Notes under the pieces: generated by a model
What the model saw: only the letters and a program-made list of their open reading frames with translations
What the model was told of the DNA's origin: nothing
The model's database searches: none
Program-made: the position numbers and the translations under genes
Part shown: positions 10,683 through 21,560 of the stretch, piece after piece
Layout: each line of letters opens with the position of its first letter
How positions within the stretch are numbered: the first letter of the stretch is position 1
Source: Lichina pygmaea
Taxonomy: Eukaryota > Ascomycota > Lichinomycetes > Lichinales > Lichinaceae
Length of the DNA: 64,000 nt
Assembly (NCBI GenBank): GCA_963422465.1
Contig: OY730169.1
Span: 1,488,001-1,552,000, forward strand
Direction: 5' to 3'

Positions 10683-13600
10683 ATGCAATGCTACACTGAG
10701 CTGACGCCCCCAACGGCTATATCGCATGTCATCTCTTTCCCGCTCGTGACGCCAGACTCGAATAACCTGATAGTCGCGAAGACTTCCGTCTTACAGGTGT
10801 TTACGTGGAAGAACGTACAAGAGCTTGATTCAGCCTCGGAACAGAACACCTCTGCTGTTGTATCCAGCTCGGTGATAGACCGCAAATTACTGGAGAACGA
10901 TGATCTTAATGCGTCACTCCTCAGCGCAGAAGCCTCGGTTCAACAGGTGGGAAAGAGGAGCCTGACGAAGCTGGTGCTGTTAGCGGAATACCATCTGTCC
11001 GGAACAGTCACGTCACTTGCGCGGGTCAAGCTACAGCATTCCAAGTCAAGAGCTGAAGCGCTGCTCGTCGCTTCTCGTGAAGCTAAACTAAGCTTGGTCG
11101 AATGGGATCCAGATCGCAATGGCCTCTGTACCGTATCAATCCACTACTACGAGCAGGAGGAAACCGAGCGCAGCCCATGGGCTCCAGATCTGCATCGATG
11201 TGCCAGCTACTTGACGGTGGACCCTCGCAGCAGATGTGCGGCCTTGAAATTCGGAAGTCGGAATCTGGCCATCTTGCCTTTCCGGCAGGCCGGTGATGAC
11301 CTGGTCATGGAGGATTACGACTCTGACATCGACGGCGAAAGGCCCGAGGTCGCATCATCAGGGCCCATCGATGACGATCTATCCGCTGGAGAAACGCCTT
11401 TTACCCCATCCTTCGTGCTTCCTCTAACGGCCTTAGATCCCAGTCTCATTCATCTGATCCATCTTGCCTTTTTATTCGAGTATCGAGGGCCGACGTTTGG
11501 CGTTCTCTCGTCTTCCATGACGACTTCGACGTCAAGACTCTCTGAGCGAAGAGATATTGTTGCATATACGGTATTCACTCTGGATATGGAACAACGAGCA
11601 TCGACAACAATACTTTCGGTCTCGGATCTGCCGTACGATCTGTACAAGGTCATACCGCTGCCGCCTCCGGTCGGTGGAGGCCTTCTTCTCGGTATCAATG
11701 AGATCGTGCACGTGGACCAGGCTGGACGCGCCAATGGGGTCGCTGTCAACGGCTTTGCGAAGGAGGCGTCTTCCTTTTCGATGGCGGATCAATCGGAGCT
11801 AGGTATCAAGCTCGAAGAATGCACGTTGGAACAGATGGGCACGCCCAATGGGGAGATGCTCATAATCCTCAGCAACGGGGATCTTGCAATATTGGACTTC
11901 AAATTGGACGGCAGAACCGTCTCTGGGCTGACTGTCCGGAGGATTCGCCCGGAAAATGGTGGGCTAATAATGAAGGGCTCAGCGACTTGCGCGGCGCTGC
12001 TAAGCAAGGGAAGAGTATTCGTCGGCAGCGAGGACGGTGACTCGACGTTGCTAGGCTGGAGCCTTCCGTCCAGCCAATTGGCGAAGTCGAAACGCCAATC
12101 TGGAGCTGCTATGGACCTCGGCTCGGATGAATCTCTCGATGAAGATGCCATGGACGACTATGACGATGATCTCTATTCAGGTGGCGGTGCAGTTTCCCCA
12201 CAGTCGGCCCACAGAACCGATGCGCCTAACACCCGGGTCGACGGAGTGGCAACGGGGGATTACGCTTTTCAGAAACACGATTTGCTGGTTAATATAGCGC
12301 CCGTCCGCGATCTCACCTTCGGAGAACACCCAGCTCGGGATATTATGTCTGATCCGACGACTGGCCAGTTGAGCCTGATGGTGGCCAGTGGTCGAGGGCG
12401 CGCTGGGAGTGTGACGATCATACGCAGGGAAGTCGATTCGGATGTAATCGGTCGATTCGATCTCCCTAATATCCAGGGAATCTGGTCTGTATCTGCAAAA
12501 CGTCCGGTGCCTAAGGCGCTCTCTTTGCAAGCGCCTGGGATAACCACGGCACAGATGGATGGGAACAGGTCAGCAGAGGCGGGTTTCGATCGCTTCGTCG
12601 TCGTCTCGACCACCGATGGTAAGAATGCTGAGCGATCGGTGCTTCGACCGGTGACTTCAACGGGGTTTGAAGATTCGGAACTGAGGGACGCTGAGTGGGA
12701 AGTCGAAGGAGGGACAGTAGATCTCGGAGTCCTATGCGGGGGCACGAGGATTGTTCAGGTGTTGAGGAGTGAAATTCGCAGCTATGATGGAGGTCAGTGG
12801 TATATTTTCAAGTATTTTTGTCCTTCCGTTCGAAGCCGGCTGTCGGTATGTTCGTCCGTTGCCCGTTTTCGGGCATACCGTGTTGTTGGGATATGTGGTT
12901 CGCCTTGCGCCGGAAGTGGCCAAGCAATGGCTGTGTTAGGGAGGCGTACCTCGCCATCCTACTTCAAAGCTCTGCCTCCTGCACTGTCGAAGGTCTTCAT
13001 CGACGTCTGGCAAGTTCTCGAGCGATGTCATCTATGGCGAAAAGGCATAATGTCGAACATCAAATGGAATATATTTGCTCGACAACCTCCGTCCATTGTG
13101 CCCCGTAACTTGCTTGATGTGGTTCGCGAAGTATGCTAGCGTTTGACTGTACACATTGCTAATGATGGAACCGTGCAGATGTCGGTCTCGCCCAGATATT
13201 CCCGGTATCAGAAGAGGGCACCGATTCCGAACCGCAAGTCCTTAGTGCGAGCTTCGCCGATCCGTACCTTCTTTTGACCAGAGATGATCATAGCATGTTC
13301 CTCATCGGCGGTGATGAAAACGGAGAGCTCGAGGAGGTAGAGTTACCCGATCAGCTGAAGGGCTCGCAATGGAGCTCTGGGTGTCTGTACCCAGACAGAG
13401 ATGGCGCTTTTGGACGGGTTTCACAGAAAGACAACATGGACGACCGTGAGACGCACGTTAAGATGTTCGTTGTAACTACAGATGGTGTGCTGCATGTGAG
13501 TCTTCTCAGAGCCAGCATGGTCAAAGTCAAGGCTGATTGAAAGGACCTCAGGTACTTGGCTTGCCTTATCTCAGTCAGCCGTTGGCCGTCTTTGCTTCGT

Positions 13601-16112
13601 TGAACTTGTTACCAATGCTGCTTCCGTGCGATTCGAACCTCAAGCGGTCTGCTCGTGATGCCGAGATTGTAGAAATTGCTGTTGGGGAATTGGGGGACCA
13701 CATCTCCAAGAGCCCTTATCTCGTGGTTCGTCTGACTGTCTCGCAATGCCGGCCATAGCACTAATGAGGCACAGCTACGGACGACTGGGGGGGAGGTTCT
13801 CGTGTACGAGCCATTTCTTCAGGGCCCGAACGAGAGCGGGCAAGCAGAACGGTCGCTGCGCTTCCTACGGCTTCCGGTCCATGCCTGGACAGCGAAGATC
13901 TCGCAGGCAGATCGCCAAAGACGGATTTCGCCCATGCGCATCATCTCGAACATCGGAGGCTACTCTACGGTTTTCATCCCCGGGAAGAATCCTGGATTCC
14001 TTTTCAAAAGTGCGGCGAGCTCTCCGAAGTTCCTTCGTCTTCGGGAAAGGAAGGTGAAGTTGATGAGCGGCTTCCACTCTAAGGGCTGCTTCAGAGGATA
14101 CATCTACGTCAACGACGAGGTACGCTTGCCCGCTTATCCATGTTTGTCCGGGCATCGCAACAAGCAGCTAATCCAGGGCTTCTAGGGGGCCGTTGTCTCC
14201 GCTCAGCTTCCGTCGCAGTGGAGATATACCGAGCTAGGCTGGCCTATCAGAAAGATCCCTTTGGGAGAGGAGGTTCAAGCTCTGAGCTATCATACGCCTA
14301 TGAGAATCTTTGCTCTTGGAACAGTCGAGAAGAATGCTTTTGAGCTTCCCAGAGACGATGAGCTACACCGGAATTGGGCCAGGGAGAGTACGTTCAATCT
14401 CCTGCAGAGTTCTCCAACGGCGTTTGCGCAGTAGACTAACGGGGGTCGCTCCGTTGCTAGCCCTCTCGTTCAAGCCTGAAATCGATCAAGGCTCTGTGAA
14501 GCTTCTCAGCCCGGTCAAGTGGACCATTATCGACACGTAAGCTTTCTGCCCACCCTCTACATGTTTGGCGTCTACTTGCCATCGGCCGACGTCGACATGC
14601 TCACTCAGACGCTAACACCAATGTTAGCTATCCCCTCCCCCCGCAGCATGTCCCGCTGTGCATCGAGACCGTTCTTTTAGAGGTCTCCGAGATCACGCGC
14701 AAGCGGCGTCAGCTCATCGCAGTGGGGACATCCAACGCCGTAGTCGCCGACCAGCCAGCGAGGGGAACCATCTACATCTTCGACGTCATCCACGTCGTCC
14801 CAGAACCCGATCGTCCGGAGACCGATCGACGGCTGAAGCTCATCGCGAAGGAAGACGTCAAGGGCGCCGTTACCGCACTCAGCGAAGTCGGCTCCCAGGG
14901 GTTTTTGCTCGTGGCGCAGGGCCAGAAATGCATGGTCCGTGGACTGAAGGAAGACGGTTCGCTGCTGCCGGTCGCTTTTTTGGACATGATGTGCTACGTT
15001 TCCGTCGCGAGGGCGCTGCCGGGGACAGGGTACTGTCTCATGGGAGATGCGATCAAGGGGTTGTGGTTCGTGGGGTACATGGTACGTCCTGTTCTCAGTT
15101 CCTCCCTTCTTTTCGCCGCATGCCTCCTTGATATGCATGACAGTATCTCTTCTCTCAATTCGCTATGTCATCAACTAGTACGCTAACACAATCTGGCTTT
15201 TTCCAAATCTACAGGAAGAACCTTACAAGATAACGGTCTTTGGAAAATCGACTGGCCAACGCCTCGAGGTCATTACGGCCGATTTTTTGCCGGCCGGACA
15301 GCAGCTTCACATCGTCGTTGCCGACTCGGATGCTAATTTACATGTGCTGGCTTATGATCCGGAGCGTGAGTCTTGCCCCACATCACCCAATGCACTTGCA
15401 TCATGTTCCACTTCTCCTCAGCCGCCGGAGAGAGGAACAGCAACCTTGCGCCTTAGCTCCCCTGTTGCAGGGCTCTACTTGGCCGACGAGGACCCGCTAA
15501 TCATTGTCATCCCTGCTGTCTTCAGATCCGAAATCTCTCTCTGGGATGCATCTTCTCCACCTACGCAGTTTCCACCTGGGGCATTTCCCTACGCAGCTCC
15601 TGCGCCTGCCATCATCCTCGCCCAAGCAACGCGGAACGACGTCCAACACCCAACGAGCCTCTGCAGCTTCCAGCAAGAATCAGATCCTTCTCACGACCCA
15701 GACAGGATGTCTCGCGCTACTGACGCTCCTGCCAGAAACGAGCTACCGCCGGCTTCTTTCCATCCAATCGCAGCTGCTGACCTCGATCGAGCACGCGTGC
15801 GGGCTCAACCCGAAAAGCTACCGCCTCGGCCTGGGCGGCCTGGACTCGGCTAACGGGCACCCCGGAGGCGTACCCGCCGCAGGCGGTGCCCCTGCCGCGG
15901 GCGGTGCGGCCGGAGGGGGCACGTACGTAGGCAGCGCCACGGACCGCGCCGTCCTCGACGGCTCGCTGGTCGCGAGGATCTTCACGGACGTCGACGTCGT
16001 CAAGCGCCTCGAGATATTGAATCGGGCCGGCACGCACGAGACCGAGGTCCGGGAGGACTTGCGTAGCGTCGGCGCCGTCGAGGCCGCGGCCGGTGTTTTG
16101 GGGTATCTCTAG
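10683..16112 (+). CDS. CFT1: Cleavage factor Cft1 / CPSF160
   Basis: Large subunit of the mRNA cleavage and polyadenylation factor. Nine exons: 10683-12792, 13179-13495, 13552-13725, 13775-14119, 14186-14387, 14461-14536, 14628-15081, 15215-15365, 15526-16112. They close in frame at 1471 aa, near the ~1450 aa family length. The start was set at [15 protein letters not shown] because fungal Cft1 proteins begin this way; [13 protein letters not shown] follows. Diagnostic blocks are spread through the triple beta-propeller: [14 protein letters not shown] across intron 1, [17 protein letters not shown] across intron 3, [16 protein letters not shown] across intron 5, and [15 protein letters not shown] across intron 8. 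The C-terminal CPSF_A part ends [17 protein letters not shown] Gly/Ala-rich insert lies near the end. Intron 1 is unusually long at 386 bp, and the exon-1 frame stays open through most of it to a stop at 13139. Confidence 0.94.
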
Positions 16113-16752
16113 TCCTGGCAGCCAAGGAGATTCTGTTCTGTCCGTGGAGTCAAGGTGCTCTTCTATTGTCCCGTTCACGAAATTTAAGTGCTCTTCTACT
16201 TGTCAAGTTGAGGCGCTCTTCAGGTACTGCAAGAGTGGAGTCGGAAGTAGTGATCCAATCGTCGTCGTAGTAATTAGTGGTACCATCCGCTGCCCTGTAC
16301 ATTGTACACGCAGAGAGCCTTCCATTCAGTCCACCATTGCTGCATGAGACGTCCGACAAAAGAGTGACCACAGCTCCAGTCACTCTCTTCCATCGAACAT
16401 CACGGTCTAGATTTGAGGTATTTTGACTAAGTCTCAGGAACGAAGCATGACTCATCATGCACGGATGGTACTGTAGCTTTGAGAAAAGGGGTTTGCAGGG
16501 TAGGGGATATAGTCTGGTGTATGCGATGTCCAAAGGGAAAATAACTATAGCACCAGTGACCTTCTCTTCCATTGGACATCGCAGTCTAGAGTTGAGGAAT
16601 TTTGACTAAGTCCTTAGAGGAAAACGGAGGATAGCTTGACTACGTGATCACGCACCGATGGTCTGGCTTGAAAAGAGGTCCTAGCTGGGTGGCTGATATA
16701 GCTTTGGCGTAGCTCTGTATGAGATGTCCAATTATTCCGACCAAGTCCTGGA
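16113..16752. repeat. Start of palindromic-repeat block
   Basis: No gene seen. Immediately after CFT1 the sequence becomes less GC-rich and two imperfect palindromes of the family described below appear: 16348-16401 (GACGTCCGACAAAAGAGTGA pairing with TCACTCTCTTCCATCGAACA) and 16525-16580 (GATGTCCAAAGGGAAAA pairing with CTTCTCTTCCATTGGACATC). Each is followed by a GGTCTAGATTTGAGGTATTT or GTCTAGAGTTGAGGAATTTT tail and TTGACTAAGTC, showing that palindrome plus tail travel as one unit. Confidence 0.7.
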
Positions 16753-17520
16753 GATGTCCGACAGCAAACAACCACAGCACCAGTTGATCAGACATCTCAA
16801 TCTAGATTAGAATTATTCCGACCAAGTCCTGGAGATGTCCGACAGCAAAACAACCACAGTACCAGTCACTCTCTTACATCAAACATCTCAATGTAGATTT
16901 GAATTATTCTGACCAAGTCCTGGAGATGTCCGACAGCAAACAACCACAGCACCAGTTGTCCAGATATCTCAATCTAGATTAGGATTATTTTGACCAAGTT
17001 GTGGAGATGTCCGACAGCAAAACAACCACAGTACCAGTCACTCTCTTACATCAAACATCTCAATGTAGATTTGAATTATTCTGACCAAGTCCTGGAGATG
17101 TCCGACAGCAAACAACCACAGCACCAGTTGTCCAGATATCTCAATCTAGATTAGGATTATTTTGACCAAGTCCTGGAGATGTCCGACAGCAAACAACCAC
17201 AGCACCAGTTGTCCAGATATCTCAATCTAGATTTGAATTATTCTGACCAAGTCCTGGAGACGTCCGACAGTAAAACAACTGTAGCACTAGTTACTCTTTT
17301 CTATTAGACATCTTAATCCAGATTTGAATTATTCTGACCAAGTCCTGGAGACGTCCGACAGCAAACAACCACAGCACCAGTTAATCAGACATCTCAATTT
17401 AGATTAGAATTATTTTGACCAAGTCCTGGAGATATGCGACAGCAGAATGACTGCAGCACCAGTCACTCTCTTCCACTGGACATCTCAATCTAAAATTGAA
17501 TTATTTTGACTAAGCCCCAC
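16753..17520 (+). repeat. Tandem array, alternating 81- and 91-bp units
   Basis: Nine head-to-tail units start at 16753, 16834, 16925, 17006, 17097, 17178, 17259, 17350 and 17431. Each opens with GATGTCCGACAGCAAA or a close variant and ends GACCAAGTCCTGGA. Unit lengths are 81, 91, 81 or 91 bp; the 91-bp form carries an extra CACTCTCTTACATCAAAC segment in place of TTGTCCAGATAT. Units 16834-17005 and 17006-17177 are a nearly exact 172-bp dimer duplication, i.e. a higher-order repeat. No ORF of note runs through it. Confidence 0.85.
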
Positions 17521-17588
17521 AAGGGATGGAGCATAGCATGAATTTTCATTCTCGACTGAGTGGTCAGGGGGTTTCTGCCGCTGGAAAA

Positions 17589-18821
17589 GATGTCCGACAG
17601 CAAAATGAGCACGGCACCAGCACTCTCTTCCATCAGACATCACAGCCTAGATTCAGAAAATTTGTCCCAAGTCCACCAATAAATGAAGTATAGTGCTAGA
17701 GCTACAAGGCAATGGCCTGCTCTGAGCGGGGAGAATATGATGATCATTGAAGTCATCTCAGACCCGAGGGCTATATGGCCCCCTATTTAGCTGACTAGCA
17801 CTACTGACTAGGCCAAGCTCAGCACTGGCCCTGCGCTAGGCGACGTCAGATGGAAAAGTGACCCATACGGTTTGATCTTCTGTCGGACATTGTTGAATCA
17901 TAAAGGATTATCCCTCGAGTCTGGTCGGCGGCGCCTGATGGAAGAGTTGTCAGGGGGGTCGAAGACTAGAAGGCCCTCGGAGCGGAAAAAGATTGCTCTG
18001 TAGACGCGATGTCGCTTCCTAGCTAGAATCATCGCGGGATTCTTACTGAACCAGGGACTAGGCAGTTGTCCGATGTCTCCTTGTAGCAAGCCCCGTCACA
18101 GTTGAGTGTAGCCGTACCGTTGCGGATATTACTGGCCATTGTGCTTAGCGTCCTTTTGACTAGAGTGATCACTCTTTTCGGTCACACAACCTAGCTCGGT
18201 CGCCAGTATGATTAAGGTCATGTCAAGACAGCAGAGTATGACTAACCATGTACGGGGTTTTTGCAGATTGGCTGATGTAGACCACATGCGATGTCCGATG
18301 GAAGAGCGACCACAAGAACAGAGTATAGTATGACTTGGTGTGGCTTAGTTTTGGCAGTTTGGCAGATGTCCGACAGAAAAGTGACGAGGTACGAATGGGT
18401 ACGAGGGTACGAAGTACTAAGAGTACTTGTACAGGTGTGATCAGGCTCAAGTTTTGGTGTATTTGAGGTCTGGTCACTGCTTCAGAAGATGTCCCACAGA
18501 GAAGTGACCACATTAGTCACATTTCCATCGGACATCTCCAGACCAGACTCGATTATGACTAAGCTCAGGCTATCTGCCTGGCGGTCCTAATTCTGCGATG
18601 TCCGACAGAAGAGAAACCACATCACTCTTTTCTGCCGGGTGTAGCGACTCGGCCTCGAGTACGGAGTACTTCCGTACGAATGTACGATCCGGACTCTATA
18701 TGTACAGTACGTACTGTACTGGTAAGGCGAAGCTCAGGGCGGCGGTGTGGCCACTCATTCACACGATGTCCGATAGAAGAGTTGCTAATTAGTCTTTATG
18801 GTCACTCTTCCGTCGGACATC
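17589..18821. repeat. Dispersed copies and half-sites of the same palindrome
   Basis: Imperfect hairpin elements at 17589-17641, 17842-17890, 18488-18536 and 18765-18821, plus single arms near 18290, 18365 and 18597. All share GATGTCCGA(C/T)(A/G)GAAGAGTG on the left and CACTCTTCC(G/A)TCGGACATC on the right, with a variable 12-25 base loop that often contains ACCACA. Between copies the DNA holds GTAC-rich patches (18390-18432, 18655-18722). No gene recognised. Confidence 0.75.
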
Positions 18822-18882
18822 CCAACTCAGGGTTGCTTGAGTATGACTAAGCTCATCCTATGGCCTGACAGTCCAAATTCTG

Positions 18883-19240
18883 AGATGTCTGACGGAAAAG
18901 TGGCTATATTCGTAGGCACCAGCCACTCTTCCGTCGGACATCTAATGCTCGAGGGCGTGCGTCAGTAGCGCTCATCTCCTCATCGCTAGCGCCAATTTCT
19001 GCATCACTAGCATCAAGCTTCTGCATTAGTTCGCCGGCGTGCGTCTCGTACTTACCTCGTAGTGCCCTTGGCCACTGTCAACATCTCACATCAATCAACG
19101 ATGTCTGACGGAAGAGTGGCCACCACCACCTTCAAGTGTCAGTCACTCTTCTGTCGGACATCTCATAGTCGAGGGCGTGCGTCAGTAGCGCCAAGTTCAC
19201 TTCACTAGCACCAGTTTCTGCATTGAACCTCTCCGGCGTG
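18883..19240 (+). repeat. Two tandem ~217-bp palindrome-bearing units
   Basis: Hairpins at 18883-18942 and 19100-19162 begin 217 bp apart and are each followed by the same tail (CGAGGGCGTGCGTCAGTAGC, then a CACTAGCACCAGTTTCTGCA-like stretch). The tail is shared with the array at 20746-21560. The second unit breaks off near 19240, where the sequence becomes unrelated. Confidence 0.75.
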
Positions 19241-20710
19241 TGTCCGGTCGAGGTTGCTTACCAACCCGGAAAATGTTTTCTCCGGTGCTCACACAAAAGC
19301 CTTTTTGATTCCGGACAATTTTACTTGCGGACAATCAATACGTACCGGGATACATGCACTAAGTTACACCCACTGAAACCTAAGTGCTTTTCAAAGTTGC
19401 CCTTGATGTACGTAAGTGTTATAACTCTTGGAGGCATCACACAGCACACATTTCTCAGTCATATTTTTTTCCTAGTTGCATCCAATACCTAACTCTACAC
19501 TTCTACAGCCAGACCTTAATTTGGATGTTACTCATGGTATCTTTGGGGGTGTGGAGACTGTCGGCAGTGTGGAGTCAAATGGTCGGGGCATGGAAGGCAG
19601 AGTAAAAAAATTACGTAACGTACAGTACTTATGCTCCTTCGGGATGTTCGCTAATTTTGAGGTACTTAGATACGTACGACTAAGCAAGGGGGGCACGGAA
19701 GTACGACGGGGGGCATGGTAAGCAAAAAGTTGCATAGAGGGGGGCATCACATTAATTGTCCGCAATTACTGCCATGGTGTCGAAGTCTGATGCAATTCAA
19801 ATCAAAGAGGTCAAGCGGCATGCGATTCCAAGCTCATGACTGTTGAGCGGCCAGGCGGCTGGTCAGCGTGCGGCGTCGGCGTCGTACGGAAGAGGCTCCC
19901 AGCGCGTAAGACTCTTGATTCTCTGAGTGTCGCTATCTGACAGTAATATACAGGCACGACAGGAAAATTCTCTTCATCTCACGTGACCTCGGCTCTAGCA
20001 GCGAGCGAGGACTGGTCTCTCCCACCCCCGGTCAACACATGGCCCCCATTATGATGCACATTTCTTGCTCCGGTGCCCTCTCTTACAGTACTTCAGTGCC
20101 CCCCTTGCTTAGATAGGTACATTCTCTTTGCAGAGCTGTCAGACATAAAGCTAGATATCTCTCCAAGCTGAGCAGCCTACAAATGTCATAAGTTTTGTCA
20201 ACACCACACAGAAAGTAATTTCCAATCTTGATTTTCTGGAAGCTACTTAAGATGCTCTGACCTATACCGGTAGTACTGTACTCCTGTACTCCGTACGGAG
20301 TACTTAGATCTCAGTTTTGATGCCAGATGTCACTTTGGAGGGGAACAGAGACTCCGATAGCTGTGAGACCACATCAGTCGGGAGGCTGATGCTCCAAGAG
20401 TTTAGCAGTACTTGTTCATTGTTACTCAGGGTTGCTACAAAACTACAAGTACTAGCAGTAAGCAAGAGGGGGTATTGAAGTGAGACGGGGGCATGGGAGC
20501 AAGAAATTTGTATAGAGAGGGGTACAGCAGTAATTGTCTGGATTGATCCCTAGCTAGTAATATCACAGTATTCATCTCTGAGATGGAGGCTTACTAGGAA
20601 GCAATTGATTGTCTTGCTGTCCTTGTGAAGCTGTCTATACACTGCAGAGGTGCTCCATCACAGTTGAGCCAGTATAGTTGTGAGTGTCTGTGTATTCTTC
20701 TGGCCTATGT
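19240..20710. mobile_element. Possible ~1.5 kb insertion interrupting the 209-bp array
   Basis: The ~210-bp repeat tail stops near 19240 and resumes near 20710 (TGCTTGGCGCCCTC matches the repeat's CTTAGTGCCCTGG). The DNA between is different: lower GC, no long ORF, and three copies of a ~90-115 bp sequence at 19658-19775 (+), 20038-20125 (inverted) and 20455-20545 (+), marked by AAGCAAGGGGGGCAC and GGGGCATGG(T/G). GACAATCAAT occurs in inverted orientation near the two ends (about 19330 and 20605). This fits a non-autonomous DNA element or nested debris, but no clear target-site duplication was found, so the mobile-element call is an inference. Confidence 0.3.
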
Positions 20711-20745
20711 GCTTGGCGCCCTCATTTCTCTCAAGTTTGGTCGAC

Positions 20746-21560
20746 GATGTCTGACGGAAAAGTCACCACAGCTCATAGGCCCGGTCATTCTTCCGTCGGA
20801 CATCGCATACTCAAGGACATGCGTCAGTAGCGCCCATCTCCTGATCGCTAGTGCAAATTTCTGCATCACTAGCATCAAGCTTCTGCATTAGTTCGCCGAC
20901 GTGCGTACTTAGTGCCCTGGCCACTCTTGGCATCTCGAGCTCAACGAAAGATCAAGTCAAAGATGTCCGACAGAAGAGTGGCCACCACTTGTAAGCATCA
21001 GTCACTCTTCCGTCGGACATCTAATGCTCGAGGGCGTGCGTCAGTAGCGCCCATCTCCTCATCGCTAGTGCCAATTTCTGCATCACTAGCATCAAGCTTC
21101 TGCATTAGTTCGTCGGCGTGCGTATTTTGTGCCCTCGACATCTCGAGCTCAATCAAAGATGAAGTCAAAGATGTCCGACGGAAGAGTGGTCACCACTTGT
21201 AAGCATCAATCACTCTTCCGTCGGACATCTAATGCTCGAGGGCGTGCGTCAGTAGCGCCCATCTCCTCATCGCTAGCGCCAGTTTCTGCATCACTAGCAT
21301 CAAGCTTCTGCAGTAGTTCGTCGGCGTGCGTACTTAGTGCCCTGACCACTCTCGACATCTCGAGCTCAATCAGTCGAAGATGTCCGACGGAAGAGTGGCC
21401 ACCACTTGTCAACATCAGTCGCTCTTCCGTCGGACATCTAATGCTCGAGGGCGTGCGTCAGTAGTGCATCTCCACATCGCTAGCGTCGGTCTCTGCGTCA
21501 CTAGCATCGACCTTGTGCGTTAGTTCGCTGGCGTGCATACTTCGTGCCCTGGCCTCTCCT
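20746..21560 (+). repeat. Four tandem ~209-bp units each with a near-perfect hairpin
   Basis: Units begin at 20746, 20962, 21170 and 21379 (spacings 216, 208, 209). Each opens with a hairpin: at 21170-21229 the arms GATGTCCGACGGAAGAGTG and CACTCTTCCGTCGGACATC are a perfect 19-bp inverted repeat around a ~22-base loop. Then come TAATGCTCGAGGGCGTGCGT, a CGCTAG(T/C)GCCA stretch with CATCACTAGCATCAAGCTTC, and CTCGACATCTCGAGCTCAAT. ORFs of 76-111 codons here only translate the repeats. Confidence 0.85.

Noticed and set aside
21129-21464. 111-codon ORF in the 209-bp repeat array
   Set aside because: Its repeated peptide mirrors the tandem DNA units; the frame is kept only because spacings happen to be near multiples of three.
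16348-21560. CRISPR-like reading of the repeated palindromes
   Set aside because: Units lack unique spacers of uniform size, the genome is clearly eukaryotic, and the between-arm and tail sequences are themselves repeated.
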